Below are positions 36,150 to 49,300 of a DNA stretch of 64,000 nt, one piece after another. The DNA comes from Artocarpus heterophyllus. Taxonomy: Eukaryota > Streptophyta > Magnoliopsida > Rosales > Moraceae. The translations under genes and the position numbers were made by a program. Below the pieces are notes generated by a model. That model was not told the origin of the DNA. It did no database searches and saw only the letters and a program-made list of their open reading frames with translations. The number at the start of each line of letters is the position of its first letter. Position 1 is the first letter of the stretch. The stretch covers positions 19,987,460 through 20,051,459 of the forward strand of contig CM046341.1 in NCBI GenBank assembly GCA_025403435.1, in the 5' to 3' direction.

Positions 36150-36590
36150 GCTTTGTTCAATGTGTGAATTTTCAGCTTGGATCTGGTGTGACGCGGCGAC
36201 GGGTGGTATGCGTGTAGGGCAATCTCAGGCGTTATGTATGTGATCTAATGGCTACAGGGTGCTAAAGAAGAATGGGCCCATATGGGACTGTGTGGGGCTA
36301 GGCTTAGATGAATTCGGACCATAGGATCCGGCATCTGACGGATAAGATCAAGGGAGCGCGGGCAAAAACTATTATCATGCGCATAGGATTGAAAGAGCTA
36401 TGAGATTCTACTGACACGTGGGCCCAGCTTGGGCGGTTGAAGCGCCTACTATCAGCACATGTAATGCATGCTCTAATCACGGCTTGCCATGTGTACTCCA
36501 CTAGGCATATTCGAATCATTAAATTTTTAATGCATTGGTTGTCCAATTTTGCTCTTTTGGGTGTCGTTTTGCTCTGTTTCTTCACCAGAT
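36150..36590. other. GC-richer island, probably a retroelement untranslated region
   Basis: A block clearly richer in G+C than its surroundings (for example GTGACGCGGCGACGGGTGG, CACGTGGGCCCAGC). The open frame on the minus strand at 36585-36304 has no recognisable domain. Such blocks occur in the noncoding parts of Tat/Athila-type gypsy elements, but this is only resemblance. Confidence 0.3.
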
Positions 36591-38869
36591 TTCAAATCTA
36601 AAAATAAAAAATTAAAAAAAAATTAATTATTTACAAATGTAATATTTTCAATATTTTTAAAAATATTTATTTTACATTAAAGCACACAAAGATAATTAAT
36701 AACTTCTAAAATTACAGCATCTTTTGGTTTAACATAGATACGATTTGGTTTAACATAGATACGGTTTTTAAGACAGAAATATTTTTAGAAATTACAAAAA
36801 ATATTATAAGATATATTTACAAACTTATAATACACTATAAAATACATTAACACTCAAAATAAAATTATCACTAATTATTTTTATAGTTTTGATTAATTAC
36901 AAACTAAACTAATATTTTACATATAAAAATGATTTTAAAAATTACCGAAAATATTAGTAAACATAAAATCTTATTATAAACTTACAATTAAACATATTTT
37001 TACACTAAGATGCTAAAATAATGTTTATCACTAAAATCCTATTAAGTAAGGAGTTTAATGAAAAATATTAATGTAAAATGATTGATTTTAGCTTTAAGAA
37101 AGGTGTATTTTCTAAGTTTCATCACACACCCAACCAGTTTATTGTTAGTCCCTAGCAATCAAAATGATAGAATTTTGAAATGATTTAATGGATATCCATA
37201 CAATGCAAACAATTTAATTCTAATTTGACTAACCTAATTAGGCAGACTAACAAAACAAAACTTTTATTTAAACAATTTATATGATATTAACAATATGTTT
37301 GTAAGCCAAACTTAGTGCATAAGAAGATAATAAATAATTATGAAGTTTCATAAAAAATAAGAATAAAATTGTTATGTTATTTTGCTTTAAATCACTTCTG
37401 TAGGCAGCAAGGCTTCAAATTAGTTATTTGGAACATTTAAGAGCATAAACTTAAAACTAAAATATTTATAAAAATTAAACAAATTTTACAACTATGGATA
37501 ATGCAATGTCTGATTCCTTTAAGCTTTCTTCATAGCCCATTTAGCAAGCTTTGGATTAGTAACTCCCAAACCAGTTGGTCTTGGGTACTAGATGTTGAAG
37601 CACCCCTTAGAACTTACTTACTCGAGTTGAAAAGGCTACGAAGCCAAACTTATCTAACTTTATTTATTAATTTATAACTTTACACTTTATTTATTTACAC
37701 TTTCTTTTTTATTTCTTTTTTATTGTTTTATGTAACTTTGGTTTATCATTTAATTTATTTAATTGATTAATTAAATTTGAAAATGTTACGGTACCTAATT
37801 GTTTATTTACACAAAATAACATAATTCAAATATTCATAGCCTTGACTTACCACCACAATTAAGCATTATAGTGTGTGTGTGTGTGAAGAATGGCTTACAA
37901 CCACCTCGAAAAATAAACACATAAAAATGTTAAATAAAACCGAAGTTTTGAGAGTCTATAAAATTAGACAATTCAAAGAATAGAAAAATGATATTACGTT
38001 AATATGAAATTCAGAAATCAAAACAAAAGAATAACACATTAATTGCTAAAAAAACTAGTATTTACAAAGCTCTTTTTTCTTTTTAATTTAATTTTATGAC
38101 TCACAAAAACCTAAAAAATAACACAGAAAAATGAAAAACACATAAAAATTTGGAGCAAAAATAAAAAAGGGTAAAAATAAAAAAAAATTGGCACAATTTT
38201 GCGTAGCATAAGCATAATCCTCTCCCTCTAACCTAAATTGTACTACTGTCTCCAATGTATAAAAAGAATAGTGAGAACAATAAAGATATTACCTGAATCA
38301 ACACAGCTGCAGAGATGATCTGTGGCAAACTTAACAAGCCAAATTAAACAAAGTAAAATAAACACACAATAATATATTTGAAACAAGGTCTTTTAAAGTC
38401 AAATTCCTAAGGCTTTATTTTTTTTGTGTTTGAAAATTAAAAACACTTTTCAAATTCTTTAAAACGCGTTTCAAAAGGCCACAAGTATAGAATTCTTACT
38501 AATCACAATGATTATATCTTCCTTAATCTCAGCCACTAAAAATGAATTACTTAGTGATTTAATTTCAAAGAATTTTTTTCTAAGAAAAATTATAATGCAA
38601 AATCAAGATACATATTTTTTTATTGAAAATTTATTTGAAAATCTAAACAAATTGCATTTACAAAATCAATCCCATTAGAATACGTCTTGAGAGAAAATTG
38701 AAAATAGTTTGACTCCGTAACTTAGTCATTTTAAACAAATTTAATTTATAACTTTCATTTTAAATTTTTAAAATAAATTTCAACATTTTTTTGAAAGAAA
38801 ATCAAAATAGCACACAACAACGCACAAAAATATATTACAAAAGAGAAAAAGTAAAGATATTACTTTGAA
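36591..38869. other. AT-rich DNA, possible gypsy-type 3' noncoding remnant
   Basis: Very AT-rich. The minus strand near 37105-37170 reads GATTGCTAGGGACTAACAAT followed by a GGTTGGGTGTGTGATG phrase, resembling the stretch after pol in Tat/Athila gypsy elements. A short (GT)n lies near 37871. No frame of note. Confidence 0.35.
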
Positions 38870-39600
38870 ACTGTTTTCTCATTCTTTGATGCTTTGAATT
38901 TAGCAAATCTTTTTTCTAACTCTGCTCCTAGTGGACAGCCGTCAAAGAACGGCTTCCTCTTATAGTAAGTGTCAAAGCACACCACATATGGGTCTTGTGT
39001 GAACATGTCCTCAAGATTGACAAAATATGAAACATTTAAACTTGTGAAACTTGTACTAATTTTATGTTCTTGGTAAGTCTATAAAAACGATGCTCGAGGT
39101 AGTGGAGGAGGTGGTAGCCATATAAGATCTTAGCAAGAATGATCTTTGATGAACTATTGTAACAACTGAGGTTGAGAACCTAGGACTAAAAGTGATGATT
39201 GTTCCTCTTCTACAACTGTCTTGATTCTCTTCCTCACATTCTAATATTCCTGTTCTATGGCTAGGTATACTTTCTTTTTCTCACCTAAAGAATCTTCTTC
39301 AAACAACTCAAGAGTTTCCTCAATTGGCTCAACAAGTTCTTCTAAGTGAAAATTTTGTGCTAAGATATATTTGGCAAAAATGATTTCATTTTGTTATACC
39401 TTTGACACTAATTGACACAAAGTAGCTTTTATTTCCTCTTAGTCTTTTCGTATTTCTCTCAATTTTTTTGATAAATTTTCATAGATTCTTTTCGTGATTT
39501 CTATAAACTTTGCTAGTGTTTTTCCAAACTTTCCTTTTCTAGATTTCCTAAAGAATTGTTAGGTTGAAAAGACGGTCCTAATTTTTGGTGTTAGGCCAAG
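38870..39600 (-). pseudogene. Degenerate coding remnant, family not identified
   Basis: With stops skipped, the minus strand gives a coherent stretch (MFTQDPYVVCFDTYYKRKPF, DGCPLGAELEKRFAKFKASK), preceded by an acidic region (IEETLELFEEDSLGEKKK-like) and a run of prolines. Composition suggests a former protein, probably of the same old retroelement as 36-38 kb. I cannot name it. Confidence 0.3.
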
Positions 39601-40008
39601 GTTCTGAATTTTTTTTTGTCTTCTCACATTGTGCCTTCTATTGTTCACCCAATGATCAAATTTGGCCATGTCTTCTATTATGAAATAGGCATCTCCAATG
39701 GTTTGTTATTAAAAAGTGATAGTAACATCTCCTCTCTCTATACCCAATTTCTTGTTTCAAGATTTAACCTATTTATGAAAAGTTTTAATAGATATTCCTT
39801 ATAAAGACCATGGTGAGGATACCTATCTAACAAATCTTTTTGTCTCCACCAAGCAAGGGTTTTAGTTTGATGGTCATGGGATCGAGTCCCAATGGTGGGC
39901 CTTTTTGAAACACTTCAAAGATACTTAAAAAAATGAATAATTAATGAAACACTTCAAAGATATTTTACTAAATATATCACAAATAGAAATTTTAAAACAA
40001 AAAAAAAA
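39601..40008. other. AT-rich spacer, nothing recognised
   Basis: No conserved frame. A short duplication of the phrase AAACACTTCAAAGATA occurs near 39907 and 39947. Confidence 0.35.
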
Positions 40009-40222
40009 GATCGGACCTCATGATGTAGATACGTTTTGAGAGTATAAAGCAAAAACATAAAAAAAGATTGGACCTCATGATGTGGATACGTTTCGAGAGT
40101 ACAAAGTACTCCGTATAATCAGCTATCCTACTCATGCATGCATAGAGAATATAGAAGAATCGATAAACAAAAGATTGAACTTTAAATGGGATGCATTTCG
40201 AAAGCACTAGGTACTTCGTAAT
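40009..40222. repeat. Degenerate tandem repeat, three units
   Basis: Unit 1 at 40009 (GATCGGACCTCATGATGTAG) and unit 2 at 40066 (GATTGGACCTCATGATGTGG) are 57 bases apart and near identical over about 45 bases. A third, more diverged unit starts at 40173 (GATTGAACTTTAAATGGGAT) and keeps the ATGCATTTCGAAAGCAC / GTACTTCG part. Confidence 0.75.
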
Positions 40223-40396
40223 ATTAGCCATCTCGATACTGGAATCAATGAATCTAAATGTTTTAACAACAGCATGCTACAAAACAAATAAACAAACATA
40301 GAAAAGAGAGAGTAAAGAATGACATCACATGAAGAAGAGCGATTATTCAAAGCACATAAACATAACTGTGAACATGTTGTGGGTAAAACCGAAAGA

Positions 40397-41038
40397 TCAC
40401 AAGTAGAGGTACAAAGCAAATGGCAACTTCTTGCTATCTTTATCCCAATCCAGCTTCAAAGTTGTAATGTTAGACTTTTGATGAACGATATGTATTTTGT
40501 CCAGCAATTCTTAGGCAGTTGGAGCGGTAATAAAGATTTGTCTTCTAGACTGTACAATAAAGTTCTCTTCCACAGTGTGATCTAAAAACTTCAACAAACT
40601 ATCATAAAAATCCTTTAATATTCAAAAGTCCTAATGGTTTAGAATAAATGCCAGCAGGTTCCCACTAGCAACTTCGAACATTTTCTCAAGGGTGGCTAAA
40701 CCACCAGGTAGAGCTATTAAAGCATCAACTATATTAAGCATTACTTCTATATGTTCACAGATATGGCCAACTCTTTTTTCTATACCTATGATCTTCCTAC
40801 AAAGATTACCTGTAGCTAGGACTTTTGGCATAGTCGCTAGGACTTGGGCACTACTAGATTGCTTTGCTGTTGAAACACTCCCCATTAACCCTAAGCTACC
40901 TCCCCCACAAACTAGGTTAATCTTTCTACATGGTAAAACTTATCCTAAATATTCTATGACTTATAGATAGACTCTAGGACTGGAACCACATAAGACACAC
41001 ACAATTTCAATTTTCCTAGATAAATGAGAGGAAGACAT
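40397..41038 (-). pseudogene. LOG-family cytokinin-activating enzyme, probable processed pseudogene
   Basis: Matches LONELY GUY phosphoribohydrolases, which release active cytokinin base from its riboside monophosphate. In order: MSSSHLSRKIEIVCVLCGSS at 41038; INLVCGGGSLGLMGSVS; MPKVL; VDALIALPGGLATLEKMFEV near 40690; then after one frameshift WEPAGIYSKPLGLLNIKG; and after another YDSLLKFLDHTVEENFIVQS and FITAPTA-ELLDKIH. Early stops lie after SSPRVYL. The signature PGGxGTxxE has become PGGLATLEK, losing the Gly and the Glu. The whole protein reads through about 640 bases with no intron, whereas plant LOG genes are multi-exon, so a reverse-transcribed copy is likely. No clear poly(A) tail was identified. 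Confidence 0.85.
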
Positions 41039-43559
41039 GTTTGGTTCTATGACTATTTAATTTTTTTTAATATTTTATTTTTTTTGGGGTTTTTTGTTTT
41101 AAACTGCTCTGCCTAAACTCTTAAGTTTTGAATGGGATTTTAAGGAAGATGAAAACGCACAAGGACTAAAGAGTTAGATAATTAGGTTATGGAAGGTAAC
41201 CTAAAAATTCTGGACAAGATATGTACAGGTAAAAAAAAAAACAATACAAGTTTTTCAAAAATTTTCTTAACAACTCTGCACAATTTTAGAAGAAGGACAC
41301 ATAATCAGATCAATTTTTGAAAATCAGGGCTAAAACTATGCAACTTTTGACCTTGTAGAATGAATCTATGAAAATCTGACAAAAGATAAGTGACACACTA
41401 TAGGCTTTTTAACAAAATTAAATTCAGATCCAGAAAAATAACATTAGACACAAAATAAAATGTAGAACCTTTTTAAACATGCTACATAGACTTGAATTGT
41501 ACAACTTTTGACAACTAAAAACAAAATCGACAGATTACTGTAGAACATTTGACCAATAAGACACAAATCTTGAAATGTCTACATGAGATTCAAAAATTTC
41601 AAATATATTACAATATTACAGTACAACACATGATTTATCTAACAATATCATATTTTAATAAAAGACAATAATATAAAACCAAACACTAATTTTTTAACAC
41701 TCATCATGACAATCTAAAAACAAACTAATGCTCAAAGCACATAACACATTTTTTTTTTCAGAAACACTTAAACTACTTCTATGGATGAAGATTTATTCCC
41801 CATCTACATTTCTTTCAAACTGGCAAATAGGGTCTTTAAATGCCAGATTCCTGAGGCATTGTCTTTCTACATGGAATTTGGGCCAGAGTCTAGAAATTGC
41901 ACCTTGGACATATCTTCTAGGATGGCTCTGAAAAGTAGCTTGGAAGTCATTTAAGTTCTCTTTGGAAAGACCACCCTTATAAAAATAGATTTTGTTCTCC
42001 CTATTTACTGACACAAATCTAAGGGAATGACACTTACCCTCACAAATTTGCCATTCACATTTGTTACAGCTGGACTTGATATCACAGGCTCTTCTTCCTA
42101 TCACACTGAAACTGGTACCAATACCTGAAGGCCAACATATTGATTAAAGTCACTTGGATGAATTTTCCTTCATTCAGTATCTTTACATAATTAGGAATGC
42201 TAAAATGCATGAAAATCCATATTTGAGTGATTTTACACTTGTATTTCTATTTGAGAACCTTCTAAGAAAGTGATGGAAAATATTTTCTCAGATGATGGTA
42301 TTTTGGATCCAAACAAAGAAAAAGAAAGAAGAAAGAGAAGAAATGAATAAGAAAACAAAGAAATAAAAATGGTTAGGGGTTGTGGATAAGATTCATGTAT
42401 TTAAAAAGAAACAAGTGAGAAGATTTAAAAAAACTAAGAAGAAAAAAAAGAAGAAGAAGCTTAATTTAAGAGAGAAAGGGAGGGAATTCTAGAGAGAAGG
42501 GAGAACATTTGAGAACTAGAAAGAAAGGGAAATATAAAGAGAGAGCTTAGAAATCAAAGCTTTGATGGACATTGATAGAACTTATAGACATGTGATAGGG
42601 CACTATGCTAGACATATATCAAATACATGAGTGAAAGACTAGACTGGGCTAACATAGACATGACCAACTATTCTTGCTCAAATTTGGCTTAGGTATTTTG
42701 GGTTAGGCCCATATGTTTTGAATTGCTTATTCTATGGCATATTTTGACCATGTTATTAATATTGATATATTTTACTACTTAGATATAATATTGATGTCTT
42801 CCTATGTCAATATGTCATAAATTAATTTAACAAATAAAAACTGTTACATATATATACGTTTTATTATAATCTTGATAAAAAAAATTAGGCCCTTTACCAA
42901 TAAATCCTGACTCCATCACTGTATACATGTATATAAACTAATTTGATATTGTAAAAATTTTTATTTTTTTGTTTAATACAACAATATTTCCTGCGGCAAT
43001 GTGCAAGTTTTTTTGCTAGTATATACTATGACTTTGAATTTTAATTAAACTTGGACGTACCATAGATAGAGTGGTTCCACGGTTAACATGCTTTCTGTTT
43101 TCTACTTTTATGATCCATTTAAGTAAATATATTCATTTAGCAATCTAGTTGGAACTTATTACTTCTAACTACTGCGGTATAGAGCTCTCACATGCTACTG
43201 TACAAGAATGTCCATATTTTGAAGTCTCGACATGAATAGAGGGAATGATTTTTCTTACGGGATGTACGTAAAATATCCACAATATCCACAAATATCTGTA
43301 ATATTAGTGAATATCCATGAAAATCTAGGATATTTTTGGAAATTTTCACAGAATATCTAAAGACTGAGAATTTTTTTTTTTTTTTTGCAAATAAATCAAT
43401 TTTGCAGGAACTTTTTTAATTGTTTAGCAATCAAATGTAATGAATATTTTGAACTTAAAAACAATAAAAAGTTTTTATTTAGACCTATTTAGTCTTTAAA
43501 TAATTTTTATTTATGAACAGTTAGTGACTCTTATGCAAAACCCTATGTCAAGTTATATG
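41039..43559. other. AT-rich DNA with one unexplained open frame
   Basis: Mostly noncoding. The minus-strand frame 42104-41793 (103 residues, with SSCNKCEWQICEGKCHSLRF) has a Cys-rich start and a GGLSKENLNDFQATF stretch. I do not recognise it and it may be chance. A purine-rich tract covers 42300-42550. Around 43265-43360 a phrase AATATCCACAA recurs. Confidence 0.35.
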
Positions 43560-44846
43560 TATATGTGTATACTATATTTTTACTCTTTTTGTTTACTAGT
43601 TCCAATCATTGTTATTCAAGGAGCACATGAAGATGTGGTACGACTCAAATGAGTCAAACTGATGAGGATTTTGTTGTCCTATGTTTTGACTCCATGAGCT
43701 TAGGAACTCATCAAAGTTTTTATGGATATAATATTCTTTATAGTTCTTAATCTGGGACGAGTTTAGAAGCACAAAACCAAGATGGTTCTTTCATATATTT
43801 ATGTATCCCACACCATAAATTAGTATTGAGATGTTATTACAACTCTATGAAGACTACTCATCAAGTTAGATAAATCAGGAATATCCAATTTATTGGTTAA
43901 TAGTAGGAAGAGATCAAGAGATATATATATGGTACTTCAACAATTACTTCCAAAAAATAGTGTTTTACTACCTAATCCGAGCAGAGAATCTAAAAACCTA
44001 TATAAGAAATCCCTTAAAGGGGAAACATCCAACTAGGAGAGAAAGTACTCAAAGTTTGCATTCAATATCTAATATTCTAGTCTTCATTACAATTAGCTTA
44101 TAAGAGTATTTATAGCCCTCTAACAAAACAACAACAAATACACACTAAAATAAATGACATAATAACAAAGCAAAGCTAAAATATAAATACAACTAATAAA
44201 GCTAAAACCTTCTATAGTAGTTCTCCTTGGCTATGAAAATAACTTGTCCTTAATTTCGGTAAAAATATTTGAAAATGATCTTGTAGCAAGTGACATAATA
44301 GTGAAAAGTGTAGAATGAAGAAAACTGTAAAGAAAAGACCCCCATTTCAACTTATAGGAATGGTAGACCCCAATCGAAAAGCTCCTCTAAAGCATAAGCC
44401 ATAGAGGAACCAAAACAATTGTTCACTAAAATACCAAAAATTCCCAAGTTATTTGTCATTGCAGTTGGCTCACTCCTTTGGTCTTAACATTTGCAAAATC
44501 AGGGACTAGTGTTCCAATAAATTGTTCAACAAAACTTGATAGCCTAACAACCAAATCATCACAAAGAATGCTCTCAATTTTTGTTGTACTAAGTTGTGCA
44601 TCAATTAGTCTACTTTCTTTTTTAATTTGATTTGTTGGCTCACTTTGAATTCCACCAATTGTTTCGAGATCACTATGATTATCCAAGTGTTCAATTTCAA
44701 CCACAACTAAAGAATCCGCTAGCTCTTCTTCAAAAATATATGGAGACCAAATGTATCATCCTCATTGTCAATTTTGTCTGAATCAAATGAACCAACCATC
44801 TTTTCTAGAGCATTAATTCCACGTTTAGTAAATTCATCCTCCATAG
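43560..44846 (-). mobile_element. Gypsy-like retroelement remnant (3' internal end and LTR), minus strand
   Basis: Frames 44846-44719 (MEDEFTKRGINALEKMVGSF) and 44704-44456 (DLVVRLSSFVEQFIGTLVPD) look like the decayed end of a polyprotein. They are followed on the minus strand by GGACAAGTTATTTTCATAGC, a phrase common just before 3' LTRs, and then a TATAAATA box (44107-44114) inside GAGGGCTATAAATACTC. This order suggests pol end, then LTR promoter. LTR borders were not found. Copia LTR C is inserted at 44848. Confidence 0.35.
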
Positions 44847-44847
44847 T

Positions 44848-45946
44848 TGTTGGAAAAGTAGTACGCAGGGGAAATTTAAAAATTTTTTTAGTCAGACATT
44901 TTCCAAAACACAAGTTTGACATGCTATATTCATAAATTAACCAGATCTTACTAACATTTTGTGTAGAAGAGCCCCTGCAATCTGTTTAGAGAAGAACGCT
45001 CTAGATGAGCCTCAACCAACTGGTCCTTTTTACCATTCTCTATGCATGATCGGTATATGTGTGAGCATACTCGTACATCTCTTCCCGGTGACTCTCCTTA
45101 CAACCAATTGAGAAACACCCAGAACTATAGTTCATGATTTGTGAACAATAGCTCTTCAAGGGAGTTTTAAAGACTCACAAAATAGAGTACTTACTCTTGA
45201 TCTCTCAACTATCTAAATAACTGTGAAGTCTCACTCCCTATTTATAGAGGTTAGACCCAGTGGTTAGTTCTTATCAGATAACGCCTCAAAAATTCAAATA
45301 TGGATCAATATATGATAAAATAGGGTAAAAATACGTAATCAATTTATTGTTCAGTTGGCAGGCTCAACTGGCATATCGGCCTATCAAACTTACTCCAATG
45401 GTAGGCCGAACCTAAAGACCAGCCTATCGAACTTATGATAAATGATTCTTGCGAATCTTTTATTTCCCACTCGAGATTCTTTCGATAAAGTCTCAGTTTA
45501 AGTCAAATAACCCAATATAAAAGTTATCTAATTAAATCAACCATATCTAGATAATCTCTAGGAAAATAAATATTCCTGATAATTCAACAAGTTTATCTTG
45601 AATTAATTTTTCACAAAATTAATTTAACCGATAAACAGACATGAATTATCTGGTCCTATCAAATTTCTGCCAATCTAATAATTTAACAAAAGTCACCAAT
45701 TTATTGGAAAAGCACGTTGTATCAGTACAGGATTCATTATGAGCTAACAAAAGGGACCTGATGAACCTACATAGTTCAAGCTCCCAATAATTATGTAACC
45801 TAATATCCCAGATATACATTTCATAATTATCAACTCTAATGCTACTCCACTAAAAGCTTAGAGATGCACTCTCGAACTATGTAAAATTACGAAGCCCGTA
45901 TAGCTAAGTCTCCATCACATATCATAATATATCATATCCCCATAGG
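44848..45946 (-). repeat. Copia LTR C, first part
   Basis: Starts TGTTGGAAAAGTAGTACG and is colinear with the LTRs of A and B up to ATCATATCCCCATAGG, where solo LTR D is inserted. The possible left target duplication is ATAGT at 44843-44847; its partner lies beyond the window. Motif cluster at 45350-45430. Whether C is a solo LTR or a full element cannot be told. Confidence 0.9.
45942..45946. repeat. Target-site duplication of D (left copy, ATAGG)
   Basis: ATAGG precedes the TGTAACACCC start of D and recurs after its GTTACA end at 63743-63747. Joining the flanks restores the copia LTR (CCCCATAGGATTATCC, as at 9198). Confidence 0.95.
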
Positions 45947-46361
45947 TGTAACACCCACCTATTTTTATGTAACGGATTATGTTAAGTTAGTAACGACGTT
46001 AAGTAATTTTATTAATAATTTATGATACATGTTATGATTTATGATTTTAATGTTACTAACTATTTATTTTAAGTGTTATGACAAGTGACAATCGCAAGAA
46101 ATCGATGTGCTCAAGTGTTCATGCTAGTTACAATGTATGATTAATTATGATGCAATGATGACTTGAATGCTATAATGTATGGTACTTTAAGGACAGTTCA
46201 GCAGGCCAAAAAGTCTTCCAAGAATCGGCAGGCCGATGACAATTGACAAGCAGTCAACAAAAATCTTTCCAAATTTGTGATTGAAATGATTACGATGATT
46301 GGATGGTTTAATGTGGTTAATTGACATATTTATGGATTAATTTCCACATTTAAGGATATCA

Positions 46362-49300
46362 TGTAATGACCGAAAAAATCCAAAAATTAATAAGTATGAT
46401 TAATTAAGGATTTTCTATAATTACTTAGCTAAGTACTTAAGAAAGGACAAGATTTGAGTTTATTTACACTCAAATTTGAAGGTCTTAATAGCTATAAGAC
46501 CTTAAAAATAAATAATGTTGGGAATGCACAAATTTATGTGCTTTATTTATGAAACATGTAACAATGTAATGTCATGATGGTACATTAAAATAATTAAAAA
46601 TAATTATTTAATGTGCTAAACTAAAAGTTTATGATTTATTGATTTCATGTCCAAGCCAAAGAAGTGATTGTTATAAGAATCTCAATTAGAATGTTTAAAT
46701 TGAGATTACTTGGTAAAAGTGGAATTTTCAACTTACTATGATGATGTGGAAAATTCTTATATGATGTCAGTTCAGTAAAAGAAACCCAGATCAAAAGTGA
46801 TCATGAGCTCCATACCATAAATTGAAAATGGTGAGCACCAAGTTCAAGTATGCAAGATTTATGACATGTTTAGCTATAATTGATCTCGAAATTTATAGAG
46901 ATCATAAAGTAAGATAAGAATTTTAAGAAAGTTATAAAGATCATTGGAAGTTCGAGAATTCCAATATTTTGAATGTGTATAGTTAATTATTACACACATT
47001 AATAATTATGTAAAGTTTATTATTATTGTTGTAATGACAATAATAATAATAGCAGTTGTCATAGTAATAGTAAAGAAGAAGAAGGGCATTGATTGGATCT
47101 ATAAATGTTACTCTATTGCTAAGTTGTGGAACCATAAATAACTCTTTACGAGAAATAGTTCACATTATATCCGTAAAGCACGAAATTGTGCTAAGTTGGG
47201 AATTTTAAATTAAATTGACTTTTAGATAGTCAATTTAATTTACAAAACTTTTACAAAATTACAACTATTGTTTTCATAATGAAATTGAAGTTTACAATAT
47301 GAAAATTCTTAGTGAGAAGTATATGTTATAAATTTTAAAATTTTAAAAGTAAAATAATAAAAATAATAATAATAATTAATAATTATAATAATAATGAAAT
47401 AATTACATTGAGCAAAGTTTTAAATACATAATGTCTTTCTTAGAATTCATATACATGTATATATACATATATGTGTGTATACAGTTACAAAAAATAGTTA
47501 ATCATCAGTTTTGAAGACAAATGTTTCAAAGTTTACGGTTTCAAAATTAAATCACAAAATCCATATAGTATGGATAAATTTTATGAAAATGATTTTATGA
47601 CAGTATGAAGATGTTTATACGACAATGATACAATAAGAAAATTAGAATTTATGTAATATTTTAAAGAATGAGAATATTACAATTTAAAAAAAATACAGTT
47701 ATGTCTATAAAAATTTCAAGTTTACGGATCAAATTTGATCAACCCGACACAACATGTATTTGACTTTGTGGACCACAAGAGGGCCTATAAATACTTGACA
47801 CAAAAAAAAAAAAAATCAGGCCAATCAAACCAGCTCCCTTCTCCCTCTACTTTCTCTTTCTACTCTCTCTCTCCTCAAACTCAGTCCAAGAATCCGGCCT
47901 CCATTTGTGACACCTCCCATACCATTGGAAAGCTCTCCTCGACCTGGTTCCAACGACATGCTGAGCTGACCACAACTTTGCCAGAGCAGCCCGTACGCGC
48001 CGGTTGAAGCCGCAAAAACACATCACCTTTTTGACGTGATTTCTCCGTCATCCGACCTCCGATTGACATGATCTTGGTTTCCACAAACTCAGATTGATGA
48101 GAGGAATAAGAAGGCACTGATCACCCAGCTCGATTTCAGCTATAGCAAAACGGCGGAGCTGCCCCATTCCTGCCGTCTTGCCACACCGCGATCTTGCCGT
48201 CACCGACATCGTTGATTGACACCGCCCAGACCAAAAGAATCAGAGGGTGTTGGTGAGCAAAAGGCCCCAATCAATTGTTGGAAAACCTCACCCGTCGCCG
48301 GAGTTCGAATGGCTCCAATTCCACCGCCATGAGGAACACCGATCACGACATTTCCAGCCGCCTCGGCCCAAATTGGACGAGGGGAAATGTCCAAGCTTGC
48401 ACAATGAAGCTTCCCAACACCTCAATTTTGGGGAAACATCGCTAGAAGGTGGAGATCCAAGACCCACCATGGAGCACAGCCGTGAGGAGGTGGAGCTACC
48501 GTTCCACGCCATGTCGAGCCCCACCATTAGAGGGGAAATTTTCAAAGAGCTGCGGGGAACAAAACCCCCAACTCGATTTCATGGTATATCCACCGGAGAT
48601 AGGAGATCGAAGTCTCCATTTTTGGCCGCCGATATTGAGCTTCAATTAGCATAGTTTGAGGCCGAATTGGGTGAAATTGACACCATCATTGAACTCAAAA
48701 GGGTCGACTTAGGGGGGGTAGGCTCGAGCCCAGCCACCAACGGAGCCCAACAGTGGTGGTCAACGTCGGTCAACGACGGTCAACCGTCGGTCAACGGCCA
48801 CTTTGGGTTTTTGTGATTCGGACCTCCGATCGATGATCCGAGACCACCTCTCGACTCGTTTCAACGCTCTAAACGTGATGGTGATCTCTGTTCAAGCTAA
48901 TTCCACTCTGAGAAAAATCATCTGGTACCAACTACATGCAGATCGAGGCGACTCAGACTGTAGTAACGGAGTCCAGAATGATGTTTTCAATAATAAGAAA
49001 TCTCCATGGGTCATTCCTAGCCATCCACAGTGGTCCGAGGAGCATTGCTGAGGATGCAGCGTAGACTGTGGACACAGCAAGATACAACTGGACCCGCTCA
49101 GCTCGGAGTCCAAGTAAGTAGGAATCTCGCCTACAGTATGAATAGTTTTAAAAATAAATTAATTTTAAATATTTTCATAAAATTTATGAAAATGCATGAT
49201 CAGTGATTTATTACACTGTTATATGTTATGATGTGATATGTTATGTTATGACATGATGTGAAATGCTATGATGCTGTTGATATGATTAATGTGTGATGTA

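Noticed and set aside
41793..42104. A Cys-rich 103-residue minus-strand frame as a gene
   Set aside because: No family recognised, no exon structure or neighbouring coding sequence. Kept only as a mention in the spacer entry.
48247..48654. A 135-residue frame in the E 5' LTR, repeated in frame at 58575-58856
   Set aside because: Conservation follows from the two LTRs being copies of one sequence. No known domain, and the upstream part is not open in the second LTR.
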